From contig JAZSDN010000050.1 of NCBI GenBank assembly GCA_045531205.1, positions 1 to 64,000 on the forward strand: 64,000 nucleotides of DNA. Direction: 5' to 3'. How positions within the stretch are numbered: the stretch's first letter is position 1; every line of letters starts with the position of its first letter. Below the pieces are notes generated by a model. The model was not told the DNA's origin, made no database searches, and saw only the letters and a program-made list of their open reading frames with translations. This stretch comes from JAZNQL01 sp045531205 (lineage in GTDB: Bacteria; Bacillota; Clostridia; UMGS1883; UMGS1540). Made by a program: the position numbers and the translations under genes. Below are positions 35,161-43,787 of the stretch, in pieces.

Positions 35161-35694
35161 TTATTTGCAAAACTTTTCTACGTAGTTGTTAATGGCTTTA
35201 TCAATTATTTTAATTGACGTTTCGTGACCGCTTACTTCGTTTACAGCGGTTTCTTTATTTTCAAGATTTTTATATACGCTGAAAAAGTGACTCATTTCGT
35301 CAAAAACATGCCCCGGAAGTTCTGTTATATCTTTATACATATTATAGTTCGGATCACTAAATGGAATTGCAATGATTTTTTCGTCATTACGTCCATTATC
35401 TATCATTGAAATAACCCCTATAGGATACGCACGGACAAGTGTCATTGGTTCAATTTGCTCTGAACAAAGCAAAAGCACATCCAGAGGGTCGTTATCATCG
35501 CCATAAGTACGAGGAATAAAGCCATAGTTTGCAGGATAATGAGTTGAGGTGTACAAAATTCTGTCCAGCATAAGATAACCCGTTTCCTTATCCAGCTCGT
35601 ATTTTTTCTTACTTCCTTTTGAAATTTCTATAACGCAAATAAAATCTTCTGCGTGTATTCTTTTCGGGGAAATATCGTGCCATATATTCGACAT
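35161..35694 (-). CDS. ppa: Soluble inorganic pyrophosphatase, family I
   Basis: 177 residues. Hydrolyses pyrophosphate. The metal-binding signature GDDNDPLDVLL is intact, with YPANYGFIPRT before it and KDITELPGHVFDEMSHFFSVYK at the C-terminal side (shortened). AAGGAGTTAG precedes the ATG. First gene of a two-gene unit with SulP. Confidence 0.95.
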   Translation of the reverse strand: MSNIWHDISPKRIHAEDFICVIEISKGSKKKYELDKETGYLMLDRILYTSTHYPANYGFIPRTYGDDNDPLDVLLLCSEQIEPMTLVRAYPIGVISMIDNGRNDEKIIAIPFSDPNYNMYKDITELPGHVFDEMSHFFSVYKNLENKETAVNEVSGHETSIKIIDKAINNYVEKFCK

Positions 35695-35886
35695 TTTTCT
35701 AACTCCTTTTTAATTATGCTTTAATTGTTAATGTATTTTTCACAAGAGCTTTTATCTTCTTGCAGATTTAATATTGTATATTCTATAAAATTAAGTAAAT
35801 TCCTTTATATAAAGACTGTAGAATCTAGATGCCAGTTGTTTAAGTTGAAAGTTCGTGTTAAGTTAGAAACAAAGAGCTTTATTTTC

Positions 35887-36651
35887 TTAATCTACATACT
35901 CGCCAAGTTCTTTTAATTTTGTGATAATATCCTCTTTTTCTTTTTCAAGTTCTTTTATCTCTTTTTTATACCTATCAACATCACTTTTATATGTATTTAT
36001 ACTTACATTGCGTGTTTCTATTGTTCCGTAGCACACCTCCTGAGCTCCTCTTAACACACCAATATCCCCACTTTTAGTTGGACTAGTGCTTTTTTCCAAT
36101 TCTGTAATCCTCTTTTCATATTCCGCGATTTCATTATATTCGTCTTGTATATCATTTTCTAATTCAATGATTCTTTCTTCATTGTTAGATATATCGTTAG
36201 TCCGATATGAAATTGTACTATCAATCGACTCTAACCGATTTTTCAATTTATTCACATACTCCGCATATTCTTTCTTTTCTTGAGCAAGGTTTTCTTGCTT
36301 TTCTTTTTCAGCCTTAATCTTGTTCAAATTTGTTTGAATTTCTTGTTGTTTTTCTTCATTTCTATAGAAAATGCTTGTTGTCTTTTCCTTTAAATCAATC
36401 AAAGTGAGTACATCATTTTTCACTGTATACCTATATTCTGATGCCATACCCCAAAAGGAAATTGAAAGGTTATCTTCACCATATAATGAATAATCCATAG
36501 ACATACCATCAGATATTACTTTTCCATTAGAGTTAAATGATATTGTTTCTCCATTTTCAGCCATCCAATATCCCTCTACGGTTTCTTGCTCTTTGGTACA
36601 TCCTGAAAGGATTAAAACCATCATTAATAATCCAATTATAAGTTTTCTCAT
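35887..36651 (-). CDS. Lipoprotein with long coiled coil
   Basis: 254 residues. Lipoprotein signal with lipobox LILSGC (Cys18). Residues 22-95 form a small beta domain (EGYWMAENGETISFNSNGK) of the kind seen in lipocalin-like or META-like folds, and residues 97-250 are a charged, glutamate- and lysine-rich coiled coil broken near residue 185. Function unknown. It is isolated, with about 190 bases of featureless DNA on each side, and its codons look a little richer in A/T-poor third positions than neighbours only in the tail, so no clear sign of transfer. Confidence 0.65.
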   Translation of the reverse strand: MRKLIIGLLMMVLILSGCTKEQETVEGYWMAENGETISFNSNGKVISDGMSMDYSLYGEDNLSISFWGMASEYRYTVKNDVLTLIDLKEKTTSIFYRNEEKQQEIQTNLNKIKAEKEKQENLAQEKKEYAEYVNKLKNRLESIDSTISYRTNDISNNEERIIELENDIQDEYNEIAEYEKRITELEKSTSPTKSGDIGVLRGAQEVCYGTIETRNVSINTYKSDVDRYKKEIKELEKEKEDIITKLKELGEYVD

Positions 36652-36848
36652 TCGTTACACCTCTCAGTTATTCTTTCGACAATATTCGACACTCTTTCTA
36701 TGATTTTGTCAAGTCAGGTTAAAAAATATATAAATTGCAAATTTTTAATTTAATTTGTTTCTTAGCAAAAGAGCGTATTTAAAAATAAATTTATTTTCTA
36801 AAAAGTGGCTCGTTTGTCCCATTAGACAAGCATAAAATTTCGTAACAT

Positions 36849-37517
36849 TTATATTTTATAAGCCTTTTCGGTAGGAATGGCAAATACTATACCTCTTGCC
36901 TCGGAATTAAGACCGAATTCTTTGTTTAAATCAAGCATAATCTGTTTACTTGTTTTAAGAGGTGCAAGAATACAAAGTATTTCGCGTTCACCTTGCATAT
37001 CATCTTTTCCTAATGTTGCAAATTGTTCTGCTTCTGCCAATCTTCCTTTAATAACAGTTCCGCCGGTTGCTCCTGCTTTTCTTGCAACATGCATTACATC
37101 GTCGGAATATCCTTCGTTCACAGATATAATAATCAAATTGTTATGATGTTCGTTTTTCATTGAACCGTCTCCCTTTTCTGCGTTTTTATCACTGTTAAAA
37201 TTCAGCATCTCGCTCAGAATTCTGCTTGCGGCAGAAACTTCTAAAATTATCATAAGTCCGCCATATTTTGAATGGCTTGCAAATGTGGTTCCAAAATTAG
37301 CCATCATATTCTTTACAACACTTTCTGATCCAAGACTTATAATTATATCCTTGTCGTTTGTTCCAAGACCGAAAATGTCCATCATTTCAGTCGGTGCAGT
37401 GCCAAACCCAACCGACTGAAAGTTTATTTTTATGTTGAGGTTTTCTAATTCTTTAATAAGCTTTTTCCCTTTATCACGTTCAACTATTGATAAAAGAAGC
37501 ATAGGTTTTTTACTCAT
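36849..37517 (-). CDS. Tandem P-II-like signalling protein
   Basis: 222 residues with two P-II-like ferredoxin-fold units (about 4-105 and 126-220) joined by a charged linker. The second unit has GATGGTVIKGRL and an EREILCILAP stretch that resemble the T-loop region and core of P-II proteins; the first is more diverged. It probably binds a nucleotide and controls the membrane protein encoded just upstream. The ATG at 37517 has GGAGGG upstream and overlaps the DUF1538 stop by eight bases, so the two are made together. Confidence 0.75.
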   Translation of the reverse strand: MSKKPMLLLSIVERDKGKKLIKELENLNIKINFQSVGFGTAPTEMMDIFGLGTNDKDIIISLGSESVVKNMMANFGTTFASHSKYGGLMIILEVSAASRILSEMLNFNSDKNAEKGDGSMKNEHHNNLIIISVNEGYSDDVMHVARKAGATGGTVIKGRLAEAEQFATLGKDDMQGEREILCILAPLKTSKQIMLDLNKEFGLNSEARGIVFAIPTEKAYKI

Positions 37518-39039
37518 AGGATTTTCCCTCCTCATCAAAGAATATAATATCATCCTCTATAGCACTTATTTCAGCATGAAGCTTTTTAATCATTTTGGCG
37601 TGTCTTCTTCTTTCAAATAAACCAAGCGTCTGAATGGTTATAAGCGGGGTCATGGCTATCATTGCAACAATTCCGAAAGCATCTGTCATAAGATTTCCGC
37701 CTATTGCTTCGCAGGCACCCATTGCAAACGGAAGCATAAATGTTGAGGTCATAGGTCCGCTTGCAACTCCGCCCGAGTCAAACGCAATGCCCGTATAAAT
37801 ATTTGGTACAAAAAAGCTTATAACTAACGAAATTGTATATCCAAAAATCAAAAACGGCATTATGGAGATTCCCGTTAAAACTCTGAGCATAGAAATACCA
37901 ACAGAAACAGATACGCCAACAGAAAGTGCAACGGCAACCGATTTTTGTGAAATAGCACCGTTTGTTATTTCGCTTACCTGTCTTTTAAGAGAATGTACAG
38001 CAGGCTCGGCAGAAACTACAAAGTAACCCATAATCATACCTACGGGCACAAGCATTTCCCTGAAAGAGTCTTCCGCAAGCTTTGCACCTATAAGTCTTCC
38101 TGCCGGCATAAACCCAACATTTGCTCCTGTTAAAAACATAACCAGACCTATGTATGTGTACACAAAGCCTACAGACATTTTTATAATATTGTGTATATGC
38201 GGTTTTCTTGTCGCAACCTGAAAAATAATAAACACCAAAACAATTGGTATAAAGGCAACCAAAACCTCTTTTGCATATATAGGCAATGCATTTGCAAACT
38301 GTAAAAAAGCTTCAACTGTAGTAGTAATGCTTGTTATTTCATAAGTGCTGACGGTTGGTTGCGGTTTGTAAAAAATACTAAGCAAAAGAACTGACAAAAT
38401 TGGTCCTACACTGCAAAGTGCAACCAAGCCAAAGCTGTTTTCTCCGCTGTGTTTACCCTTTTTCAAAGACGCAAGACCTGCACCTAAAGCCATTATAAAA
38501 GGTACTGTAATAGGACCTGTAGTAACACCACCCGAGTCAAACGCTGTGGGCACAAATTCCTTTGGTGCAAAAAATGCTAATCCTATAACCAGAATATAAA
38601 AGATTAAAAGCAGATTGCGAAGAGGAATATTCTTTTTATTTCTTATAAGCGTAATGCTTAAGAAAATGCCAACACCTATACCTACGCAGTTTATAAGCAG
38701 TGCATTTGGAATGGTGGGGACCTGCTCTGCAAGCACCTGCAAATCAGGCTCTGAAACAGTAATAATAAAGCCAAGAACACCGCATATAAGTAACGGAATC
38801 ATAATTTTATTGCTTTTATTTAAGGATTTGCCTATTCCTTCGCCCAAAGGCTCCATAGACATACCTGAACCCACCGTAAAAAAGCTCATCCCTAAAATCA
38901 GTAAAATCGTTCCAAATAAAAACAAAACAAGCACACCTGCATCAAGTGATACAAAGGTGACTGACAAAATAAGAACTATTATCGCTATCGGTAAAACCGA
39001 GGAAAGCGATTCTTTAATTGATGCAAAAATGTGCGTCAT
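37510..39039 (-). CDS. DUF1538 integral membrane protein
   Basis: 509 residues with about twelve to fourteen transmembrane helices in two homologous halves; the signature AFDSGGVTTGPITVPF in the first half and AFDSGGVASGPMTSTF in the second half repeat each other. This internal duplication is typical of DUF1538. It is a predicted ion or solute transporter of unknown substrate. It overlaps the P-II-like gene, which is probably its regulator. Confidence 0.85.
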   Translation of the reverse strand: MTHIFASIKESLSSVLPIAIIVLILSVTFVSLDAGVLVLFLFGTILLILGMSFFTVGSGMSMEPLGEGIGKSLNKSNKIMIPLLICGVLGFIITVSEPDLQVLAEQVPTIPNALLINCVGIGVGIFLSITLIRNKKNIPLRNLLLIFYILVIGLAFFAPKEFVPTAFDSGGVTTGPITVPFIMALGAGLASLKKGKHSGENSFGLVALCSVGPILSVLLLSIFYKPQPTVSTYEITSITTTVEAFLQFANALPIYAKEVLVAFIPIVLVFIIFQVATRKPHIHNIIKMSVGFVYTYIGLVMFLTGANVGFMPAGRLIGAKLAEDSFREMLVPVGMIMGYFVVSAEPAVHSLKRQVSEITNGAISQKSVAVALSVGVSVSVGISMLRVLTGISIMPFLIFGYTISLVISFFVPNIYTGIAFDSGGVASGPMTSTFMLPFAMGACEAIGGNLMTDAFGIVAMIAMTPLITIQTLGLFERRRHAKMIKKLHAEISAIEDDIIFFDEEGKSYE

Positions 39040-39051
39040 TCTACAATACCT

Positions 39052-39915
39052 CTAACCTAAAAAATGTTTTACTTTTTCACTGTTTTCTTCACAGTATTCT
39101 ATTTCGGAAGAATACATTCTTACAACCTCAAGCATTTCTTCAATGCTTTTGCAGCCTGCACAAATTGTTCCTAAACACCATAAGCTTACAAGAGTAAACC
39201 CTACCCCGCTTTCAAAATGGCGGAATACAAAGTAGCAGGCAAGCTGCTCAAATATAATCTGTAAATCTTCTCTTTTTAATGTATATTCACATTCAAAAAA
39301 ATTAAGCTTATAAAGTTCTTTTTCCCAAACCTTATCAAGCCGCTCCAAAGATATATAAAAATCATACAGTTCTTTATTTGAAAACTCAAATTTAAGTCCG
39401 TATTTTTGTGCAAGATTTTTAAGTCTTTCAAAAATACTTATATCTCTGTTTTGTAAAATATCAAAAACTTCTTTTCGTTCTTTAAAAAAATCCTGATTTT
39501 TTGCCTCTTTCGGTACTTCAATGTTAAACTTTTCTTTTTGAGTAAGCAAAATTTTTGCCGCTTCTTCGCAGCAAAGACCTAAACCTGTTTCGGTAAAATC
39601 TTCGTAAAAGTTGGAAAATCTCGGATGCATATAACATATATCACATATAGCACCATCGCCAAGCTCAAGTATAATATCACAAAGACCTTTTTTGTTTAAA
39701 AACGGGCAACGATCCCCCTCTTTTAAAATAAAGTGAGGAACCTCTCCTTCAATATTATTGCGTATCCGTTCGCCCATTTCCCCATCAAGAGAATTATATA
39801 AATCCATTGTGTCTTGGTCGATATCAATTTCCCAGCCTATGCAACAGCTGTGCTTGCACTTATCGGCAATACATTTGAATTTTTTATAATAATTTGGAAA
39901 TACTTCAGTCATCAT
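39052..39915 (-). CDS. FliB-like protein (flagellin lysine N-methylase family)
   Basis: About 287 residues from the ATG at 39915, or 294 from 39936; neither has a strong ribosome-binding site, and the former overlaps the PsiE stop. The N-terminus KFKCIADKCKHSCCIGW and the later CPFLNKKGLCDI, ICDICYMHPR and CCEEAAKIL match the cysteine-rich FliB family, which carries an Fe-S-type cysteine set. In Salmonella FliB methylates flagellin lysines. No flagellar gene is in the window, so another target is possible. Confidence 0.8.
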   Translation of the reverse strand: MMTEVFPNYYKKFKCIADKCKHSCCIGWEIDIDQDTMDLYNSLDGEMGERIRNNIEGEVPHFILKEGDRCPFLNKKGLCDIILELGDGAICDICYMHPRFSNFYEDFTETGLGLCCEEAAKILLTQKEKFNIEVPKEAKNQDFFKERKEVFDILQNRDISIFERLKNLAQKYGLKFEFSNKELYDFYISLERLDKVWEKELYKLNFFECEYTLKREDLQIIFEQLACYFVFRHFESGVGFTLVSLWCLGTICAGCKSIEEMLEVVRMYSSEIEYCEENSEKVKHFLG

Positions 39916-40339
39916 TTTCACATTCGCTGTCATCAATTTCTACAAGACCGTCGGGTGTTTCTACCATATCGTGGCGATTAAGTAAAAATCTTCTTACTAC
40001 AAAAAGAATTGCAATAGCTGCAACTGTAATAAGATTTTCTAAAGGTGATGCATGTCCTACTATAAGCTGACGCGCAAGAGCAAATGCTAAAACCTCAATA
40101 ATTGTTTCAGGTGTGTGCTTGCAAAGCATTTTTATAAGCTCGGCACCGATGGCAAGAGTGATTGCCTTGTCCAAAACCATAACAAGCGAAGCAATTCCGT
40201 TTTCAAAAAATGAAAGATTAAACATATCAATAACTGCTTGCACCGCAAAAATCAATACTGCAACACCAACAAGTATTGAAATAACAAGTTCGATAAGATA
40301 GCTTATTTCAAACATTTTGTCCTGAAGTTTTTTTCTCAT
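39905..40339 (-). CDS. PsiE-family membrane protein
   Basis: 144 residues with four transmembrane helices and an acidic tail (IDDSECENDD). The pattern matches the PsiE family named for phosphate starvation in E. coli, though its role is unknown. It overlaps the FliB-like gene and is 38 bases downstream of the HAD gene, in one minus-strand run. Confidence 0.75.
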   Translation of the reverse strand: MRKKLQDKMFEISYLIELVISILVGVAVLIFAVQAVIDMFNLSFFENGIASLVMVLDKAITLAIGAELIKMLCKHTPETIIEVLAFALARQLIVGHASPLENLITVAAIAILFVVRRFLLNRHDMVETPDGLVEIDDSECENDD

Positions 40340-40377
40340 ATTTTTTCTCCTATCTGTGCATTTTTTATATCATAAAA

Positions 40378-41064
40378 TCATTGAATAATTTCCGTGATTT
40401 TGCCAAGATCATCAATTTCGTATGTAACAGAAACCTCTGAAGTGTTAGGATTATGTGCAGGGTTAAACCAGCAAGTATCGATACCGGCAACAAATCCACC
40501 TTTCATATCACTTGTAAGGGAATCTCCAATTATCAGTACCTCGCTTTTGTTTGTTATGCCAAGTTTTTTAAACACATAATCAAAATATTCTTTGTTTGGT
40601 TTTTCGGCACCAACATTTTCTGATATAAAAATTGCATCAAAAATTTTATCAAGTCCCGACAAACGCAATTTCTTTTCCTGTGCAACTTTTGTGCCGTTTG
40701 TAACGGCAACAAGAGTATATTTTCCTTTCTGCGAAAGGAGTATATCCTCTGCTTTATCAACAAATTCTATATAGTCGCCAAGTGTTACCTGATAATCTTT
40801 GTTGAATTCTTCTGCTATAGTAATATCCGCACCAATTATTCCAAAAAACTCGCGAAATCTTCCAACCAGAATTTCCGGCTTTGTAAGTTCATTTCTTTCA
40901 AGCTTCTGCCAGTATTTTGAATTTATTTTTGAATACAGTTTTATCATCTCATCACTGCATTCACCAATTTTATATTTTTCAAACAAAGTCCGTATTGCAT
41001 AAGCCTCTGATGCAAGAAAATTCAATACTGTTCCGTCTATATCCCACAATAAATATTTGTACAT
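40378..41064 (-). CDS. HAD phosphatase, YjjG-type nucleotidase
   Basis: 228 residues. HAD motifs DIDGTVLN (I), VTNGTK (II), K in GAEKPNKEYF (III) and IGDSLTSDMKGG (IV) are all present with a helical C1 cap (15-95). Closest in style to YjjG, which removes phosphate from non-canonical pyrimidine nucleotides. GtrA lies ten bases upstream. Confidence 0.88.
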   Translation of the reverse strand: MYKYLLWDIDGTVLNFLASEAYAIRTLFEKYKIGECSDEMIKLYSKINSKYWQKLERNELTKPEILVGRFREFFGIIGADITIAEEFNKDYQVTLGDYIEFVDKAEDILLSQKGKYTLVAVTNGTKVAQEKKLRLSGLDKIFDAIFISENVGAEKPNKEYFDYVFKKLGITNKSEVLIIGDSLTSDMKGGFVAGIDTCWFNPAHNPNTSEVSVTYEIDDLGKITEIIQ

Positions 41065-41073
41065 AACGCTTTT

Positions 41074-41475
41074 TCACGCCTTTCGTGTGTTTTCTTGATT
41101 TTTGTATATTACAAATTTTGAAAACAAAAATTCTAACACAAAATTTGAGAGCATTGTTATTATTAAAATTATGTAATCGTTAACCCTGGCTGTTTCTGCC
41201 AGATGTCCAAGCCATGTTGACACCGGAGTAAACACTGCGTAAAAACCAAAGAGTTTCAGCATTGCAACGGGGACATTTACAGCAGATTTAAAAGTGTATC
41301 GTCTGTTAAATGTAAAATTCCAGATTATTGATATAATCAGTGATGTAAGGTAAGCCGGCCAATACCTCCAGTCAAACAACTCGTTAAATATTGTAAATGT
41401 TGCAATTTGTATTATCCCTGCCGATACAGAAAATAACAAAAATTTTAACATTTGAAAAACTGATTCCTTTTTCAT
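41074..41475 (-). CDS. GtrA-family membrane protein
   Basis: 133 residues with four transmembrane helices and the NFTFNRRYTFKS motif of GtrA flippase-type proteins, which help move lipid-linked sugars. No glycosyltransferase is next to it, unlike in classical gtr clusters. Confidence 0.88.
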   Translation of the reverse strand: MKKESVFQMLKFLLFSVSAGIIQIATFTIFNELFDWRYWPAYLTSLIISIIWNFTFNRRYTFKSAVNVPVAMLKLFGFYAVFTPVSTWLGHLAETARVNDYIILIITMLSNFVLEFLFSKFVIYKNQENTRKA

Positions 41476-41523
41476 TTTTTCTCCTTTATATCTATAAGCA
41501 TATTTTATTTTGTAAATTACAAA

Positions 41524-42486
41524 CTACATATTCCTCTCAAATATTTCGCGTACGTACTGTTTCATTTGTTCTTTGTTTGTTGCTGTATTTATAAGACATT
41601 TTGATTCTGCAGCGTTTTTAAGACCTTTAATATACCACGCCATATGTTTGCGTGCTTCTAAAATTCCTATATGCTCTCCCTTGTCTTCTATCAGCATATC
41701 AAGATGTAAAAGGGCTGTATCCATTTTTTCCTGCAAAGTTACTTTTGTGACAGGTTTGCCTTCTAAAAACTCGTTTATTTCTCTGAATATAAACGGATTA
41801 CCCATACTGCCTCTGCCAACCATTACGGCGTCACAGCCTGTTTTTTGTATCATTTCAAAAGCGTCTTTTCCGCTTTGTATATCTCCGTTTCCAATGACAG
41901 GGATACTAACATTACTTTTAACCTCTGCTATAATTTCTCTGTCAGCCTTACCTAAGTACATTTGCTCGGTAGTTCTTCCGTGTACCGTTATTGCGGCAGC
42001 ACCGCACTCTTCGGCAATTTTTGCTATTTCAACAGCGTTTACATGCTCGCTATCTACGCCTTTTCTTATTTTTACAGTTACAGGGATTGAAACCGCTTTC
42101 GATACTTTTTCAATAATCTTGCCCGCAAGTAGCGGTGTTTTCATAAGGGCGCTTCCTTCCCCATTCTTAAATATTTTAGGTGCAGGGCATCCCATGTTAA
42201 TATCTATAATCGAAAAGTCATTTTCAATTCTTTTTGCAGTCTCTGCCATTATTTCAGGCGATGTACCGAAAATCTGTACCGCTCGCTGAATTTGTGTGTC
42301 ATTTTTTCCTAAAAGCGTAAACGTTTTTTTGTCGTTATACGACATTGCTTTTGCGCTTATCATTTCGGTGTATGTAAGTCCTGCACCAAAATCACGGCAA
42401 ATGGTACGAAAAGAATAATCAGTTACCCCTGCCATGGGTGCAAGAAAAGCTATATTATTAAGTTCAATATTTCCTATTTTTATCAT
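41524..42486 (-). CDS. dusB: tRNA-dihydrouridine synthase
   Basis: 320 residues. FMN-dependent TIM barrel with MAGVTDYSFR near the start, the catalytic cysteine in NMGCPAPKI, the VHGRT motif and a C-terminal helical RNA-binding domain. It reduces uridines in the D-loop of tRNA. First gene of the minus-strand run that continues through GtrA and HAD. Confidence 0.95.
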   Translation of the reverse strand: MIKIGNIELNNIAFLAPMAGVTDYSFRTICRDFGAGLTYTEMISAKAMSYNDKKTFTLLGKNDTQIQRAVQIFGTSPEIMAETAKRIENDFSIIDINMGCPAPKIFKNGEGSALMKTPLLAGKIIEKVSKAVSIPVTVKIRKGVDSEHVNAVEIAKIAEECGAAAITVHGRTTEQMYLGKADREIIAEVKSNVSIPVIGNGDIQSGKDAFEMIQKTGCDAVMVGRGSMGNPFIFREINEFLEGKPVTKVTLQEKMDTALLHLDMLIEDKGEHIGILEARKHMAWYIKGLKNAAESKCLINTATNKEQMKQYVREIFERNM

Positions 42487-42556
42487 AAAAAACCTCTAAA
42501 ATTTATTACCTATTTATTATATAATAACTAACTGATTAAGTCAATTTATTTTTAAC

Positions 42557-42585
42557 TTGCATTTTAAAAAAAAGTGTTGTATAAT
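42557..42585 (+). promoter_or_regulatory. Promoter of the EIIC-like gene
   Basis: TTGCAT (42557-42562) and TATAAT (42580-42585) are 17 nt apart, followed by AGAAGGTG before the GTG start. Confidence 0.65.
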
Positions 42586-42617
42586 AATAGCATTATTTTT
42601 ACAGAAGGTGATTTTAA

Positions 42618-43670
42618 GTGAAAGATTTTTTAAAACGCAAAGACGTCGTATTTTCTTTTAAAAGATATTTTATCGACGCCTTGGGAAGTATGGCACAGGG
42701 TCTTTTTGCCTCTTTGCTTATTGGTACAATTATAGGAACTATTGGCTCACAGCTTCATATTGAGGCACTTGTAACGGTGTCAAACTATGCAAAAGCCGCA
42801 ACAGGTCCCGCAATGGCAATAGCTATAGGTGCCGCTTTAAACTCCCCTCCACTTGTTTTGTTTTCGCTTGTAACAGTTGGTCTTGCCGCAAATGAGCTTG
42901 GCGGTGCAGGCGGTCCTTTAGCCGTTTTGTTTATGACTATAATAAGTGCTGAATGCGGAAAGCTTGTAAGCAAAGAAACCAAAATAGATATTATTGTTAC
43001 ACCTCTTGTTACAATATGTGTTGGTGTTTTGCTTTCTGTTTTGTGTGCTAAATATATAGGTCTTGCAGCATCATGGGTTGGCAATGCAATTATGTGGGCA
43101 ACAGAGCTTCATCCTTTTATAATGGGCATAATAATTTCCGTTGTAGTAGGTATTGCCCTTACATTACCTATAAGCAGTGCCGCAATATGCGCAGCACTTG
43201 GTCTTACAGGGCTTGCAGGCGGTGCAGCTTTAGCAGGTTGTTGTGCCAACATGATAGGTTTTGCTGTAATGAGTTTTAAAGAAAATGGATGGGGCGGATT
43301 TTTTGCGCAAGGAATAGGCACAAGTATGCTCCAGATGGGAAACATTGTTAAGAATCCTAAAATTTGGATCCCTCCCATTATAGCCTCTGCAATAACAGGT
43401 CCTTTGGCAACATGCGTTTTTGGTTTACAAATGAACGGTGCCGCAGTTTCTTCAGGAATGGGTACTTGCGGTCTTGTTGGTCAGATAGGTGTTTATACAG
43501 GTTGGTTAAACGATATTGCGCAAGGACTTAAAGCTTCGGTTACTTTCTTTGACTGGGCCGGACTTATACTTATATCCTTTATACTCCCTGCAATTATTAC
43601 ATATTTGTTTGGTATTTTGTGCAGAAAAATCGGCTGGATAAAAGAAAACGATTTAAAACTTGATTTATAA
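42618..43670 (+). CDS. PTS EIIC-like membrane protein (PTS_EIIC_2 type)
   Basis: 350 residues with nine to ten transmembrane helices. The GGAGGPLAVLF, SSAAICAALGLTGLAGGAALAGCCANMIG and FGLQMNGAAVSSGMGTCGLVGQ stretches match the stand-alone EIIC_2 family (quoted only as markers GGAGGPLAVLF and GMGTCGLVGQ). No EIIA or EIIB is nearby, so it may not be a true sugar PTS. Start codon GTG with GAAGGTGAT upstream. Closed by a terminator. Confidence 0.8.
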   Translation: MKDFLKRKDVVFSFKRYFIDALGSMAQGLFASLLIGTIIGTIGSQLHIEALVTVSNYAKAATGPAMAIAIGAALNSPPLVLFSLVTVGLAANELGGAGGPLAVLFMTIISAECGKLVSKETKIDIIVTPLVTICVGVLLSVLCAKYIGLAASWVGNAIMWATELHPFIMGIIISVVVGIALTLPISSAAICAALGLTGLAGGAALAGCCANMIGFAVMSFKENGWGGFFAQGIGTSMLQMGNIVKNPKIWIPPIIASAITGPLATCVFGLQMNGAAVSSGMGTCGLVGQIGVYTGWLNDIAQGLKASVTFFDWAGLILISFILPAIITYLFGILCRKIGWIKENDLKLDL

Positions 43671-43678
43671 AAAGCAGT

Positions 43679-43706
43679 AAAAGTTCTCTTTTTTAGAGAA
43701 CTTTTA
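43679..43706 (+). terminator. Terminator after the EIIC-like gene
   Basis: AAAAGTTCTCT and AGAGAACTTTT around a five-base loop, with T-run. Confidence 0.8.
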
Positions 43707-43787
43707 TGTCATGTAAAACATTTTTAACAATTTTACCATATCATAAGTGTAAGCAGACAAATTTCTTTTTTTGAAAGGATTTATAAA

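Noticed and set aside
35695..35886. 63-residue plus-strand open frame between ppa and the lipoprotein gene
   Set aside because: No ribosome-binding site and no family resemblance; it runs into the antisense of the lipoprotein gene. The gap otherwise shows nothing.
36652..36848. Gap between the lipoprotein and P-II-like genes
   Set aside because: Looked for a terminator, tRNA or small gene; only AT-rich sequence without a convincing element.
41573..42289. 238-residue plus-strand open frame antisense to dusB
   Set aside because: Its sequence mirrors the dusB codons, with no recognisable domain; dusB on the other strand is unambiguous.
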